A DNA stretch of 64,000 nt from Treponema sp. (GTDB taxonomy: Bacteria; Spirochaetota; Spirochaetia; Treponematales; Treponemataceae). The notes below the pieces were generated by a model. It searched no databases, had not been told where the DNA came from, and worked only from the letters and a program-made list of their open reading frames with translations. Shown one piece after another: positions 1 to 8,106 of the stretch (position 1 is its first letter; each line of letters begins with the position of its first letter). The position numbers and the translations under genes are program-made. The stretch covers positions 1-64,000 of the forward strand of contig JAKSTM010000001.1 of assembly GCA_024402565.1 (NCBI GenBank). Reading direction: 5' to 3'.

Positions 1-173
1 TTGGAAAAACTCAGAATCCAGTCAGAATACATTTCGTTGTAGGCGGTTTTTATTTCCAGATCCGGATAAGAGGAAATGAGAATATCTATATTTTTATTTT
101 TTATTGCCGGCTGTGCTGTGGCATAAAAGGGGAAAATAATAAAACACAAAAAGAATAATATTTTGATTTTCAT
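1..173 (-). CDS. Exported protein of unknown function, N-terminal fragment
   Basis: The reverse strand opens with ATG at 173 and stays open to the window edge, so only the first 57 codons are visible. The product starts MKIKILFFLCFIIFPFYATA, a clear Sec-type signal peptide with likely cleavage after the small residues near position 20, followed by a polar mature region containing YPDLEIKTAYNEMYSDWIL. I do not recognise the family from this piece. It lies 47 bp downstream of the stop of the hydrolase gene on the same strand and could be in its transcript. The reading frame and signal peptide are seen directly; function is unknown. Confidence 0.6.
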   Translation of the reverse strand, partial: MKIKILFFLCFIIFPFYATAQPAIKNKNIDILISSYPDLEIKTAYNEMYSDWILSFS

Positions 174-220
174 AAAAGATTATTACAGAAAATGAACATA
201 TTGATAGATAACGGTCACAA

Positions 221-1216
221 TTATTTCGTAAACGCCATTACATCAGTATTCAACTGGGTAAGCTGAGTCACTGCATCTACCTTAGGAAATTTTCCTCCAA
301 GAATTGCAGCAATAATAGGGGATGCTAATGATAAATCGCAGATCCCCATGTGTCCCACACCCTTATAGTAAAGACTGACGCTGTTTTTTGCAGTCAAAAG
401 CATTTCGTTATTTTTGTACTGCATCCAGTCTTTTAAATGAGGGTAACTTGAATCTGTGTAGATGTTTAAAAGTGGAACGTTATATGCTGAATCATCAAAA
501 ATGAATTTGCCGTCAGAAACGCCTTTTACATCATACATACATGGAGATTCCAGTGCTATGCAGGAAGAAATATCTGTTCTGGTTCTTGCCATAGCATAAG
601 CGGCGGATCCACCTAAAGAATGACCTGCAGCAATAAAACGGGAAGCATCCGAAATACGTTCAAACTCGGCCTGTGGATTCTGGCACTTTGTTTTAAAATC
701 ATCCATTACAAGATTCAAATCTTCCATTCGTTCTTTCATCCATTTCTGGAAAATCTGATAGGCCTTTTCAGCATCTCCATTTGGGTTCACAGAAGTCATT
801 TCTTTTATAAATTCACTACTGACTCTGACTTTTGAACCGTCAGATCTCGTCATTACCGAAGCACTTCCAGGATGGGCTGGGGCAAGTACAACATATCCGT
901 TGCTGGCCAGTTCTTTATAAAGGCTCACATTGTTGTCGATTGTGCCGCAGGAACCGTGAGAAAATACCATCACCTTTGCAGAGCCGTCCTTTCCGCTGTA
1001 TTCCTTTGGGTACCAGGCACGGACCTGAATTTCCGCATCACCTTTTGTAAGCCAATAGTCCTGATAAACAGGTTCATAGATTCCTGTAAGTTTAATTTCT
1101 TTTTTCAATGGACGAAACAACATATTAAAACCTGCTACAAAAAAAATGATAGCACAAATGACCAGTAATGGAATCAAAATTCGCTTTCTTTTTTTACTTT
1201 TTGAAACTGCATTCAT
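221..1216 (-). CDS. Membrane-anchored alpha/beta hydrolase (PAF-acetylhydrolase-like)
   Basis: A 331-residue protein with a basic N-terminus and one hydrophobic segment (about residues 12-33), then a serine-hydrolase fold. The visible motifs are FSHGSCG (oxyanion-hole strand, about 85-91), the nucleophile elbow GHSLGGSAA (about 198-206) and a C-terminal GVGHMG that should carry the catalytic His. The layout resembles platelet-activating-factor acetylhydrolase/dienelactone-hydrolase-type esterases that act at the membrane; the substrate cannot be told. Its ATG overlaps the stop of the upstream PadR gene (ATGA at 1213-1216), so the two are almost certainly one operon with translational coupling, and the hydrolase is probably controlled by that regulator. 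Confidence 0.8.
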   Translation of the reverse strand: MNAVSKSKKRKRILIPLLVICAIIFFVAGFNMLFRPLKKEIKLTGIYEPVYQDYWLTKGDAEIQVRAWYPKEYSGKDGSAKVMVFSHGSCGTIDNNVSLYKELASNGYVVLAPAHPGSASVMTRSDGSKVRVSSEFIKEMTSVNPNGDAEKAYQIFQKWMKERMEDLNLVMDDFKTKCQNPQAEFERISDASRFIAAGHSLGGSAAYAMARTRTDISSCIALESPCMYDVKGVSDGKFIFDDSAYNVPLLNIYTDSSYPHLKDWMQYKNNEMLLTAKNSVSLYYKGVGHMGICDLSLASPIIAAILGGKFPKVDAVTQLTQLNTDVMAFTK

Positions 1217-1854
1217 AAATGTGTTTTTTCCTCCGATTTTTTACATTCATCTGCTAAAACTTTTTCAAAGAATGAAATATCAGATTTTATCCGTTCCATT
1301 CCATATTCCAGCATATACATCTGATAGTCGTAAATATTTCCAACTGTATTTTCCAGTTTTTCTTCCTGCGAGACTTGGCGAAGATTTCTTAAAGCAGTTT
1401 TATTTTGTGAAATTGCCTGGGTCGAGTTCTGAATAATTGCATCCCGATTAAAGGCAACCATTGTTTTTATTTGTTCAAGGGATGTAAGTTCATTCCGAAG
1501 GTTCCCAATATAATCCTCTACAAAAGCAACACGATTTTCTTTTGGCGCCATTCCAAGAAAGAAGAATTTTCCCAGCTCCATATTTTTGATTTTCTGGATA
1601 TTCATAGGGCTGCCCGCAATGGTTTTGTAAAACTCAACGCCGGAATCTGTAATGGAGTAGGCCTTTTTAATCATTCCTTTTTCAGAAACTTCGTTTACGC
1701 AGATATAACCTTTTTCCAGAAGCTTTTTAATGGCAGATTGCATACTTCCTAGGCTGTCACTGCAGATTGTAGAAAGATTTTTCTGAATATAACTTCGGAT
1801 TTCATAAATTGTCATGCTTCTTAAAAGCAGAATACTTAAAATTATATGTTCCAT
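1213..1854 (-). CDS. PadR-family transcriptional regulator
   Basis: A 213-residue protein. Residues 1-85 form a PadR-type winged helix: the start MEHIILSILLLRSMTIYEI, the recognition region SLGSMQSAIKKLLEKGYI and the wing EKGMIKKAYSITDSGVEFYK. The remainder is helical with heptad-like Leu spacing, matching the C-terminal dimerisation helix of the Vir_act_alpha_C type. PadR proteins are usually ligand-released repressors that control their own operon. Here a perfect 30-bp palindrome ends 19 bp upstream of the start codon, and the downstream hydrolase overlaps the stop codon. The family call rests on the fold pattern; the ligand is unknown. Confidence 0.85.
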   Translation of the reverse strand: MEHIILSILLLRSMTIYEIRSYIQKNLSTICSDSLGSMQSAIKKLLEKGYICVNEVSEKGMIKKAYSITDSGVEFYKTIAGSPMNIQKIKNMELGKFFFLGMAPKENRVAFVEDYIGNLRNELTSLEQIKTMVAFNRDAIIQNSTQAISQNKTALRNLRQVSQEEKLENTVGNIYDYQMYMLEYGMERIKSDISFFEKVLADECKKSEEKTHL

Positions 1855-1873
1855 AATTCCTGCGGCTTCAATT

Positions 1874-1903
1874 ATTACTAATAGTAATATTACTATTAGT
1901 AAT
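1874..1903. promoter_or_regulatory. 30-bp perfect palindrome, probable PadR operator
   Basis: Left arm ATTACTAATAGTAAT is followed directly by its exact reverse complement. Each arm also contains an 11-bp sub-palindrome, TACTAnTAGTA, and the two copies are centred 15 bp apart. It sits just upstream of the PadR start codon on the minus strand and beside the truncated end of the pseudogene on the plus strand. Autoregulatory binding by the PadR protein is inferred from position and symmetry. Confidence 0.6.
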
Positions 1904-1910
1904 GCGTTAA

Positions 1911-2772
1911 GTCAAAGGAAACTGTGGCTGTGGACTTTGTACAACTAAAGAAACTGGAAATTCAATCGCAGCTGAATATATTGGAATTCCAATCTAGGAA
2001 TATCTGAAATTTACACCATACAAAGCAGATGAAGTTATTGGAACAATTGCTGTTGGGTATCGGGAATGTACAGTTTACACAGTGGCTGCCAATGCTGTAA
2101 TGTCTGGTGTTCCTGCCGAATTTATGCCTATTTGTGTAGCATTTGCACAGGAAATGAATAATGGTGAATGGCGAAAACCTCTTTCTAGTACTCACGGATG
2201 GACACCTTTTGCCTGGTTGAATGGACCTCTTGCCCGTCAGCTTGGAATAGATAATCAGCAGGGGATGATCAGCGAAGCAAATAACAAAGCCTGTGTGGAA
2301 ATGGGCTGGAAGCCTTATCATGTTCAAAAAGGATATGACTTGAATGCAAATACAATTATTGCAGGCTCTGCTTTATCATGGGGAAACAATGTTACACCAG
2401 CCATTGATGATGCTGAAAAAATTATGTATTGGGCAAATACAGGAAGCCAGCAGTTCAACAGAAGACGAAATTGAAACAATTGCCTGCATGAACAAAGGTG
2501 AAACTGCCATTCTTGTAACAGGAGACGCAAATCGAAATAAAATCCAGACAATGCCGGGAGGTGGTTTTGTTACAAATGAAATCAAACTGCCAGAAAACTG
2601 GAATGAACTGGTAGCTCCTTTAGGTTATGAACCAATTGAAAATTTCTATATTAGTGCTAAATTTAATTCAGACGGAAATGATGGCGCAAAGAAAAAGGAA
2701 TCGGGGAAAAGAACTTCTCTGCCTAAGCAACCACAGAAACCTCAACGGCCATCAAAACCCATGAAAAAATAA
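1911..2772 (+). pseudogene. Decayed gene, UGSC-associated-like family (truncated, one stop, one frameshift)
   Basis: One coherent protein can be pieced together across three lesions. Reading from 1911 the frame gives GNCGCGLCTTKETGNSIAAE, then an in-frame TAG at 1995-1997, then continues in the same frame (KFTPYKADEVIGTIAVGYRE, VAANAVMSGVPAEFMPI, STHGWTPFAWLNGP). Near 2450 the homologous reading shifts by one frame (STEDEIETIACMNKGE, TMPGGGF) and runs to 2772. There is no start codon: a TAA at 1908-1910 directly precedes the readable part, right beside the palindrome. The PAEFMPI/STHG/NGP pattern recalls the long proteins found with UGSC-type thiol/selenoproteins; this family assignment is tentative. 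Decay itself is directly visible. Confidence 0.7.
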
Positions 2773-2774
2773 TG

Positions 2775-2850
2775 AGGAGGGGCGCCTGCCCCTGCGCGTC
2801 CACTTCGTTGGCCGCTACCCCCTCTCCTAGGGCTTTGCCCTAAAACCCAG
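2775..2850 (-). repeat. GC-rich dispersed intergenic repeat, copy 1
   Basis: A GC-rich block in an AT-rich background, between the pseudogene and the thioredoxin gene. Read on the minus strand it contains AGAGGGGGTAGCG (2813-2825) and, 14 bp further on, CGCGCAGGGG (2789-2798). Both blocks recur in the same order with 15 bp between them at 26196-26233. It also has a small hairpin AGGGC-TTT-GCCCT. Neither copy codes for anything recognisable. Confidence 0.6.
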
Positions 2851-2867
2851 CCATAATCGGAGGCTTT

Positions 2868-3383
2868 ATGAAAAAAATATTTTTGTCAGTACTTATATTA
2901 ATTTCAGTATCTGTTCTTCCTGTGTTTGCTCAGAGCAAATTAAAAATAGAATTTTCTTCAAAGGATATAAATAACAAGAATATTACCAGTGAAATTTTTG
3001 AAGATGCAGAATTAACAATGATAAATATTTGGGGAACTTTCTGTGGTCCTTGTATTAGAGAAATGCCGGATCTTGCCCAACTAAAAATAAATAACGAAAA
3101 AAAAGGATTCCAGATTATTGGAATCGTAATTGATGCAGTGAATAGAAAAGATTTACCAGATTCAAAACAAATGGAAACTGCAAAAAAAATAGTAAAGCTG
3201 ACTGGAGCCGATTATCTTCATATTGTTCCGGATTTAAAATTACAAAATGGAATATTACAAGATGTTTTTGCAGTTCCCACAACTATTTTTGTAGATAAAA
3301 GCGGAAATCAGGTTGGAGAGATTTATACAGGAAGCAGAAGCCTTTCAGACTGGCAGAAGATTGTGGACAGCCTGTTAAAATGA
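2868..3383 (+). CDS. Exported TlpA/ResA-like thioredoxin
   Basis: A 171-residue protein with a signal peptide (about 1-22, ending VFAQ) and a thioredoxin fold. The redox motif is FCGPC (Cys59 and Cys62), followed by IREMPD as in TlpA/ResA proteins; VPTTIFVDKSGNQVG supplies the cis-Pro strand. It should act outside the cytoplasmic membrane as a thiol-disulfide reductant. The start is ATG after a cggagg SD. Its stop overlaps the next gene by 4 nt, and that gene encodes a membrane CXXC peptide followed by a membrane iron-sulfur protein, so electrons for this thioredoxin may come from them. That link is inference from gene order. Confidence 0.85.
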   Translation: MKKIFLSVLILISVSVLPVFAQSKLKIEFSSKDINNKNITSEIFEDAELTMINIWGTFCGPCIREMPDLAQLKINNEKKGFQIIGIVIDAVNRKDLPDSKQMETAKKIVKLTGADYLHIVPDLKLQNGILQDVFAVPTTIFVDKSGNQVGEIYTGSRSLSDWQKIVDSLLK

Positions 3384-3517
3384 AAAATAAGATTATTTCT
3401 TTCGCTGTTTTAATATTAAGTATTTCTCTTATTGTGTGTGGCGTATTGAACGGAGAAGCCGAATCTGTAATTGAAAAAGCTACAAGAATCTGTATGGAGT
3501 GTATAGGAATTGGTTAA
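3380..3517 (+). CDS. CD1871A-type small CXXC membrane protein (45 aa)
   Basis: A 45-codon gene whose ATG overlaps the thioredoxin stop (ATGA at 3380-3383). The peptide has a short basic N-terminus (MKNK), one hydrophobic helix (about 5-24), a polar stretch and a C-terminal CMECIGIG with the pair Cys38-x-x-Cys41. This matches the small 'CD1871A family CXXC motif-containing protein' family that I recall from clostridia, where it sits with thioredoxins and 4Fe-4S membrane proteins. Here it lies between exactly those two partners, overlapping both. A role in passing electrons or in metal or cofactor assembly is plausible but not shown. Confidence 0.75.
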   Translation: MKNKIISFAVLILSISLIVCGVLNGEAESVIEKATRICMECIGIG

Positions 3518-4379
3518 GACTTCAAAATTGCGGCCTTTCGTACAGGCCATATTTACCGCTCTTTCAAACGGTTACATAAAAGGTTTTGCTCACGGAAAAA
3601 TTTATCAGGGAGATTTGAAATATGTTTGTGTTCCAGGAATGAACTGCTACTCTTGTCCTGGGGCGTTGGGATCCTGTCCAATCGGTGCTCTTCAATCTAC
3701 TCTAAATTCCCGAAATTACAATATATCTCTATATGTTTTCGGCCTTATTTCACTATTTGGTGTTATCTTTGGAAGATTTGTCTGCGGTTTTTTATGTCCC
3801 TTTGGTTTAATTCAAGATTTGCTTTTCAAAATCCCGTTTGTAAAAAAAGTCAGTAAATTAAAAGGTGAAAAATATCTTAGATGGCTCAGATTTTTGATTC
3901 TTGCAGTTTTTGTAATAATCCTTCCAATGTTTGTAATTGATATTACCGGATTAGGAAAGCCATGGTTCTGCAAATATATTTGCCCTGTTGGAACTTTGGA
4001 AGGCGGAATTCCTCTTGTATTAATGAACAAAAATCTTAGAGCTGCTATAGGTTTTTTATTTAAATGGAAGATTGCCGTACTAATCGGGATTTTGCTTTTT
4101 TCAATTATTATTTACAGACCATTTTGCAGATATATTTGTCCACTTGGTGCAATTTATGGAGTCTTCAATAAAATCTCTTTTGTCCGCTACAGTGTAGATG
4201 ATTCAAAATGTACAAAATGCGGAGTGTGCCAGAAAAACTGTAAGCTGAATATTAAGGTTTACGAAAATCCTAATTCTCTGGACTGCATTCGCTGTGGGGA
4301 ATGTCGAGCAGGATGTCCTTCCAAAGCTATAAAAATTAAGAGTTCAGCCCAGGAAAAAATTGTTTTTCAGAAATCGTAA
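3510..4379 (+). CDS. Membrane polyferredoxin, NapH/YccM-like 4Fe-4S protein
   Basis: A 289-residue protein starting with TTG at 3510, inside the end of the CXXC peptide gene. It has several hydrophobic helices separated by Cys clusters: CVPGMNCYSCPGALGSCP near the N-terminus, CGFLCPFG (about 90), CKYICPVG (about 155), CRYICPLG (about 209), and a C-terminal ferredoxin pair CTKCGVCQKNC and CIRCGECRAGCP. NapH/MauN/YccM proteins move electrons between soluble donors and extracytoplasmic acceptors. The preceding genes encode an exported thioredoxin and a CXXC peptide, so this protein may feed reducing power out to the thioredoxin in place of a CcdA/DsbD. It ends 42 bp before a convergent gene. Confidence 0.85.
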   Translation: MVKTSKLRPFVQAIFTALSNGYIKGFAHGKIYQGDLKYVCVPGMNCYSCPGALGSCPIGALQSTLNSRNYNISLYVFGLISLFGVIFGRFVCGFLCPFGLIQDLLFKIPFVKKVSKLKGEKYLRWLRFLILAVFVIILPMFVIDITGLGKPWFCKYICPVGTLEGGIPLVLMNKNLRAAIGFLFKWKIAVLIGILLFSIIIYRPFCRYICPLGAIYGVFNKISFVRYSVDDSKCTKCGVCQKNCKLNIKVYENPNSLDCIRCGECRAGCPSKAIKIKSSAQEKIVFQKS

Positions 4380-4421
4380 ACCCCAGATAAACGCGGATGA
4401 ACGCGGAGTGTGGTATAAATA

Positions 4422-5523
4422 TTAATTAAAATAATCATAAATTGCGTTATAAATTGTATCTACACCATTCAAATAATCTTCCAGAGTCTGATGAACTTCA
4501 ACATCAGGTAAAATTCCACGATTGACGTCATCGGCTCTTTTGGAAACATTATCCATTGCCTCAACCTGTTTTGGAAAAACAATATTACATTTTAAGTTTG
4601 GAAGAGTTTCTGGTAATATATTAGTATAATTAAAGATTGCCTGACCAGAAATAATAATTGGAAATTGACCGCCGCCATTATAACGCAAATCAAATACAAT
4701 TGTATTGTAATCATTTGTTTTTAATTCCTTAAGCATTGTTTCCAGACTTTCTATACAATTGTCTTCAGTGAAGGGATGAAAAGATAAGGACTGATAGTAA
4801 CAGGTTTTCTTTTGCTGGTCGGTTACAAAAGCTGACATTTTATTTGTTCTTTGATTAGTATCAATAGAACTGTAGGCAGCCGGACGAATTCCCGTAATAT
4901 CTTTCATTTCAAGTTTTTCTACAGATTTAATTAAAACTGTTTCTACTGAACCATTCTGAGTTTCAAAACTTACAGGAAGTCTGCCTTTTTTATCAAGCAA
5001 ACCTGCAGCTTTAAGGAATTTGTAATTAAGAACTGTTTCAAAATTATATTTTGCGCCAGATTCAGTTTCAAAAGGGAAATATTCATTGTATTTTTCAAGG
5101 GCTGTTTTTACTGGAACTCCACCAATTTCTACAACTTTACAGCCAGCATATTTTTCATATTGTTTATGACAGATCGATAAATAATAATCATCTTCAAAAA
5201 GTTTAAGAAAAAAAGGAGCTCTTTCGCTATAAAATTCCGGATAATTTATATTCAGATTCAAATGAAAAATGTTGTAATCAGCAAGGATTTTTGATAGACG
5301 GATTACTGCTTCATCTCTGGAAATATTTTTATTAAGCAAATCATATTCCAGTTCTTCCAATGGTTCAGGTTTGTAAAGTTCTTTTAGAACATACTCACCA
5401 ATATCAAGTTTTCAATCCGAATATCATATTTTGCTTTTTCAGAAACAAAATCATCTTTTTTACCGCGAGAGAAAAGTGGAAATAAAAGAAGACCAGATAA
5501 AATAAATAAAATAACTTTTTTCA
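4422..5523 (-). pseudogene. S41 (C-terminal-processing-like) peptidase, frameshifted and lacking the catalytic block
   Basis: The natural start is ATG at 5523, giving a signal peptide (MKKVILFILSGLLLFPLFS) and about 37 codons. At a TTTT run (5409-5412 on the plus strand) the frame is lost; one extra base restores continuity into KLDIGEYVLKELYKPEPLEE and the remaining 312-codon frame. The S41 hallmark FDLRYNGGG is present, but the following segment with the catalytic Ser (usually a T-x-S-S/A-A-E block with a later Lys) is absent. The protein jumps from about 20 residues after NGGG straight to a C-terminal LPN/PDVEV tail. The frameshift could be a sequencing error in a homopolymer, but the missing catalytic region argues for real decay or an inactive homologue. 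Confidence 0.65.
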
Positions 5524-5547
5524 TATAGTAATAAGGGATTTGAAGAG

Positions 5548-5598
5548 CCCCTTTCATTTTTGTTTTGTAAAAGAGAAAAACAAAAAGGTGAAAAGGGG
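5548..5598. terminator. Long imperfect hairpin downstream of iorB
   Basis: CCCCTTT and AAAGGGG arms enclose a further A/T-rich pairing (TTTTTGTTTT with AAAACAAAAA) separated by small bulges. It lies just after the iorB stop and ahead of the S41 start on the minus strand. It has no strong U-tract, so it may act as a weak terminator or an mRNA 3' stabiliser. Confidence 0.45.
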
Positions 5599-5605
5599 CG
5601 TGTAA

Positions 5606-6178
5606 TTATTTTCTTCCTAAAGCAAAAGCTTTTTTGTTGATTTCAAGAAATGCTGGTTTTACAAGCTTTTCGATTGCGGAAATCCATGAACTTTCAGGGA
5701 AGTCCATGAACTTTGAAAGGCGTCCCATAAGCACAATGTTTACGGCTTTTGCCGAACCTGCTTCATTTGCAAGACTAAGGCAGTCCAGGTCTTCTACATC
5801 AAAACCTTTTCCTTTAAGTTCACCAACCAGGTCTGCAGGGTATTCTGCGACTCCCGTAAGAACCGGCATAGGATCAAGTTTCTGAGTATTTACTACGATT
5901 TTTCCTTCTGGCTTTAAGTATTCAGCGTAGCGTGCAGCTTCCAGAAGTTCAAAAGATACGATGAAATCAGCTTCGCCCTTATCGATGATAGGAGAATAAA
6001 CTTTTTTTCCGAAGCGTACGTAAGTTACAACCGAACCGCCTCTTTGGCTCATTCCGTGAACTTCCGAAACTTTTACATCGTAGCCGGCATCCATAAGAAC
6101 CTGGCCAAGTGTTTTACTGGCAAGAAGGGCTCCCTGTCCGCCAACACCAACTATCATAATATTTTTTACATCACTCAT
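5606..6178 (-). CDS. iorB: Indolepyruvate:ferredoxin oxidoreductase, beta subunit
   Basis: A 190-residue protein of the gamma-type pyruvate/2-oxoacid:ferredoxin oxidoreductase domain. The N-terminal IMIVGVGGQGALLASKTLG and the SEVHGMSQRGGSVVTYVRFG segment are diagnostic for IorB. With IorA it oxidatively decarboxylates aryl pyruvates (indolepyruvate, phenylpyruvate) to aryl-acetyl-CoA, reducing ferredoxin in the cytoplasm. Its ATG overlaps the iorA stop (ATGA at 6175-6178), so the two subunits are co-translated. Confidence 0.92.
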   Translation of the reverse strand: MSDVKNIMIVGVGGQGALLASKTLGQVLMDAGYDVKVSEVHGMSQRGGSVVTYVRFGKKVYSPIIDKGEADFIVSFELLEAARYAEYLKPEGKIVVNTQKLDPMPVLTGVAEYPADLVGELKGKGFDVEDLDCLSLANEAGSAKAVNIVLMGRLSKFMDFPESSWISAIEKLVKPAFLEINKKAFALGRK

Positions 6179-7908
6179 TTTTCAATTGCTCCCATTTTAC
6201 ACATCTGTGTACAAACTTCGCAGCCTACACACATAGTTGGATCAATTACGGCTTTCTTGTTTTTTACAGAAAGGGCAGGACATCCGATTTTCATACACAT
6301 TTTGCAGCCCACACATTTATCTTCGTTGATTTTAAGTGGTGGCTGATGCTTTACAGTTTTCAAAAGAGCACAAGGACGGCGGCTTATGATAACGCTAGGT
6401 CCTTCAAATGCAAGTTCTTCTTTCAAAACTTTTTCTGTTTCATCAAGCATGTATGGATCTACAACGCGGATATGTTCTTTTGCAATACCAACAGCCTGGC
6501 ACAAAGCTTCAAGATTAATGCTGCTTGTTGGGTCTCCATAAAGGTTCATTCCGTTTGCAGGATTATTCTGGTGACCTGTCATTCCGGTAATTGAGTTGTC
6601 TACAATAATAACAGTGCTGTTTGACTGGTTGTAGGCAATGGAAGCAAGTCCTGTAATACCTGAATGGCAGAATGTTGAATCTCCGATTATGCCTACTGTA
6701 CGGTTTTCAGAATCTTTTCCGCGGGCTTTGTTAAATCCGTGAAGTCCCGAAACCGAAGCTCCCATACAAAGGTTACAGTCCATGGCATTTAATGGGGCCG
6801 CCGCTCCAAGAGTGTAACATCCAATATCCCCGATAACTGTAATCTTGTTTTTTGAAAGCACATAGAACATTCCTCTGTGAGGACAGCCTGCGCACATAAC
6901 AGGCGGGCGTACAGGAATTGCTGAATCTGGCTTCTTTCCTTCGGAAACAGGCATGTTGAATGCTTTCCGGATGATATTCTGGCTGAATTCACCGCAAAGA
7001 GGCATTGTATCCTTTCCGTGAACTTCAATTCCCATTGCTTTACAGTGATTTTCAATAATCGGATCAAGTTCTTCTATTATATAAACAGTTTTTACCTTTG
7101 AAGCAAAATCCTTTATGAGTTTTACAGGAAGAGGATTAACAAGTCCAATTTTAAGGAAACTTGCGTCATCACCAAAAACTTCCTTTGCATACTGGTATGA
7201 AGTGGATGAAGTAATGATTCCGATATCGGTTTTGCCCATTTCAACCCGGTTCAAACTGCAGGTTTCTGCATATTCAGTAAGGCGGATTGTGCGGTCTTCA
7301 ACAATCGGGTGCTTTCTTATGGCATTTGCAGGAGTCATTACGTTTTTCTGGATGTTTTTTTCGTAGTTTTTCAGCGGAACTTCTTTTCTTTCGCCTGTCT
7401 CAACAACGCTCTGGGAATGTGCAATTCTGGTACACATTTTGAGTAAAACAGGAGTATCAAATTTTTCGCTGATTTCGTAGGCTTCTTTTACAAAATCAAT
7501 GGCTTCCTGACTGTCGGAAGGATCAACCATAGGGATTTTGGATGCAATGGCGTAATGGCGTGAGTCCTGTTCGTTCTGACTAGAATGCATTCCAGGATCA
7601 TCTGCTACACCAATAACGAGACCTCCATTAACGCCTGTGTAACTGAGTGTGAAAAGCGGGTCTGCTGCAACGTTGAGTCCAACGTGTTTCATGGCAGCAA
7701 AACTACGGGCTCCGGCAAGACTAGCGCCATAAGCTGTTTCGACGGCAACTTTTTCATTTGGGGCCCATTCACAGTATATTTCCTTAAAACGGGCAGCTTC
7801 TTCTGTTATTTCTGTAGAAGGAGTTCCCGGGTAACTTGATACAATGGAAACGCCGGCTTCGTAAAGACCTCGGGCTACAGCAGCATTTCCAAGCAGTAAC
7901 TGTTTCAT
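6175..7908 (-). CDS. iorA: Indolepyruvate:ferredoxin oxidoreductase, alpha subunit
   Basis: A 577-residue protein in the usual IorA order. The N-terminal pyrimidine-binding domain has SSYPGTPSTEITE and a Glu in NEKVAVETAYGAS. A transketolase-like middle follows. The TPP/Mg site is GDIGCYTLG with GDSTFCHSGITGL and DNSITGMTGHQ. The C-terminus has two [4Fe-4S] ferredoxin motifs, CVGCKMCMKIGCP and CVGCEVCTQMC. It is transcribed towards iorB and away from the acyl-CoA-ligase-like gene, which could use or release the aryl-acetyl-CoA product. No clear operator is visible in the roughly 200-bp divergent spacer. Confidence 0.95.
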   Translation of the reverse strand: MKQLLLGNAAVARGLYEAGVSIVSSYPGTPSTEITEEAARFKEIYCEWAPNEKVAVETAYGASLAGARSFAAMKHVGLNVAADPLFTLSYTGVNGGLVIGVADDPGMHSSQNEQDSRHYAIASKIPMVDPSDSQEAIDFVKEAYEISEKFDTPVLLKMCTRIAHSQSVVETGERKEVPLKNYEKNIQKNVMTPANAIRKHPIVEDRTIRLTEYAETCSLNRVEMGKTDIGIITSSTSYQYAKEVFGDDASFLKIGLVNPLPVKLIKDFASKVKTVYIIEELDPIIENHCKAMGIEVHGKDTMPLCGEFSQNIIRKAFNMPVSEGKKPDSAIPVRPPVMCAGCPHRGMFYVLSKNKITVIGDIGCYTLGAAAPLNAMDCNLCMGASVSGLHGFNKARGKDSENRTVGIIGDSTFCHSGITGLASIAYNQSNSTVIIVDNSITGMTGHQNNPANGMNLYGDPTSSINLEALCQAVGIAKEHIRVVDPYMLDETEKVLKEELAFEGPSVIISRRPCALLKTVKHQPPLKINEDKCVGCKMCMKIGCPALSVKNKKAVIDPTMCVGCEVCTQMCKMGAIEK

Positions 7909-8063
7909 TTTTTTTAATCCTGTTAAAGTTTTTTAGTGATTTTTCAGTTTCTTATAATAACATAAAAGTCATAATTGAGAAATGATAAATTTTCTATTAT
8001 AATTATTGTAATGCTTATATAATTGGCTTACTTATTGGCGATTGACAGGACGTCACAATCCTT

Positions 8064-8091
8064 ATTGTCAATTGTCCATTGTCAATTGTCC
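8064..8091. repeat. Two tandem 14-bp repeats in a 5' leader
   Basis: ATTGTCAATTGTCC occurs twice back to back, with a further ATTG start just downstream, within the leader of the acyl-CoA-ligase-like gene and immediately before its GGAG ribosome-binding site. Each unit contains the palindrome-like CAATTG. The rest of the roughly 200-bp spacer to iorA (7909-8063) is very AT-rich and should hold the divergent promoters, but no convincing -35/-10 pair stands out. Confidence 0.6.
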
Positions 8092-8106
8092 ATTGGAGTT
8101 AAAAAA

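Noticed and set aside
1995-1997. In-frame TAG read as pyrrolysine or programmed read-through
   Set aside because: The gene also lacks a start and has a frameshift, so simple decay explains the stop.
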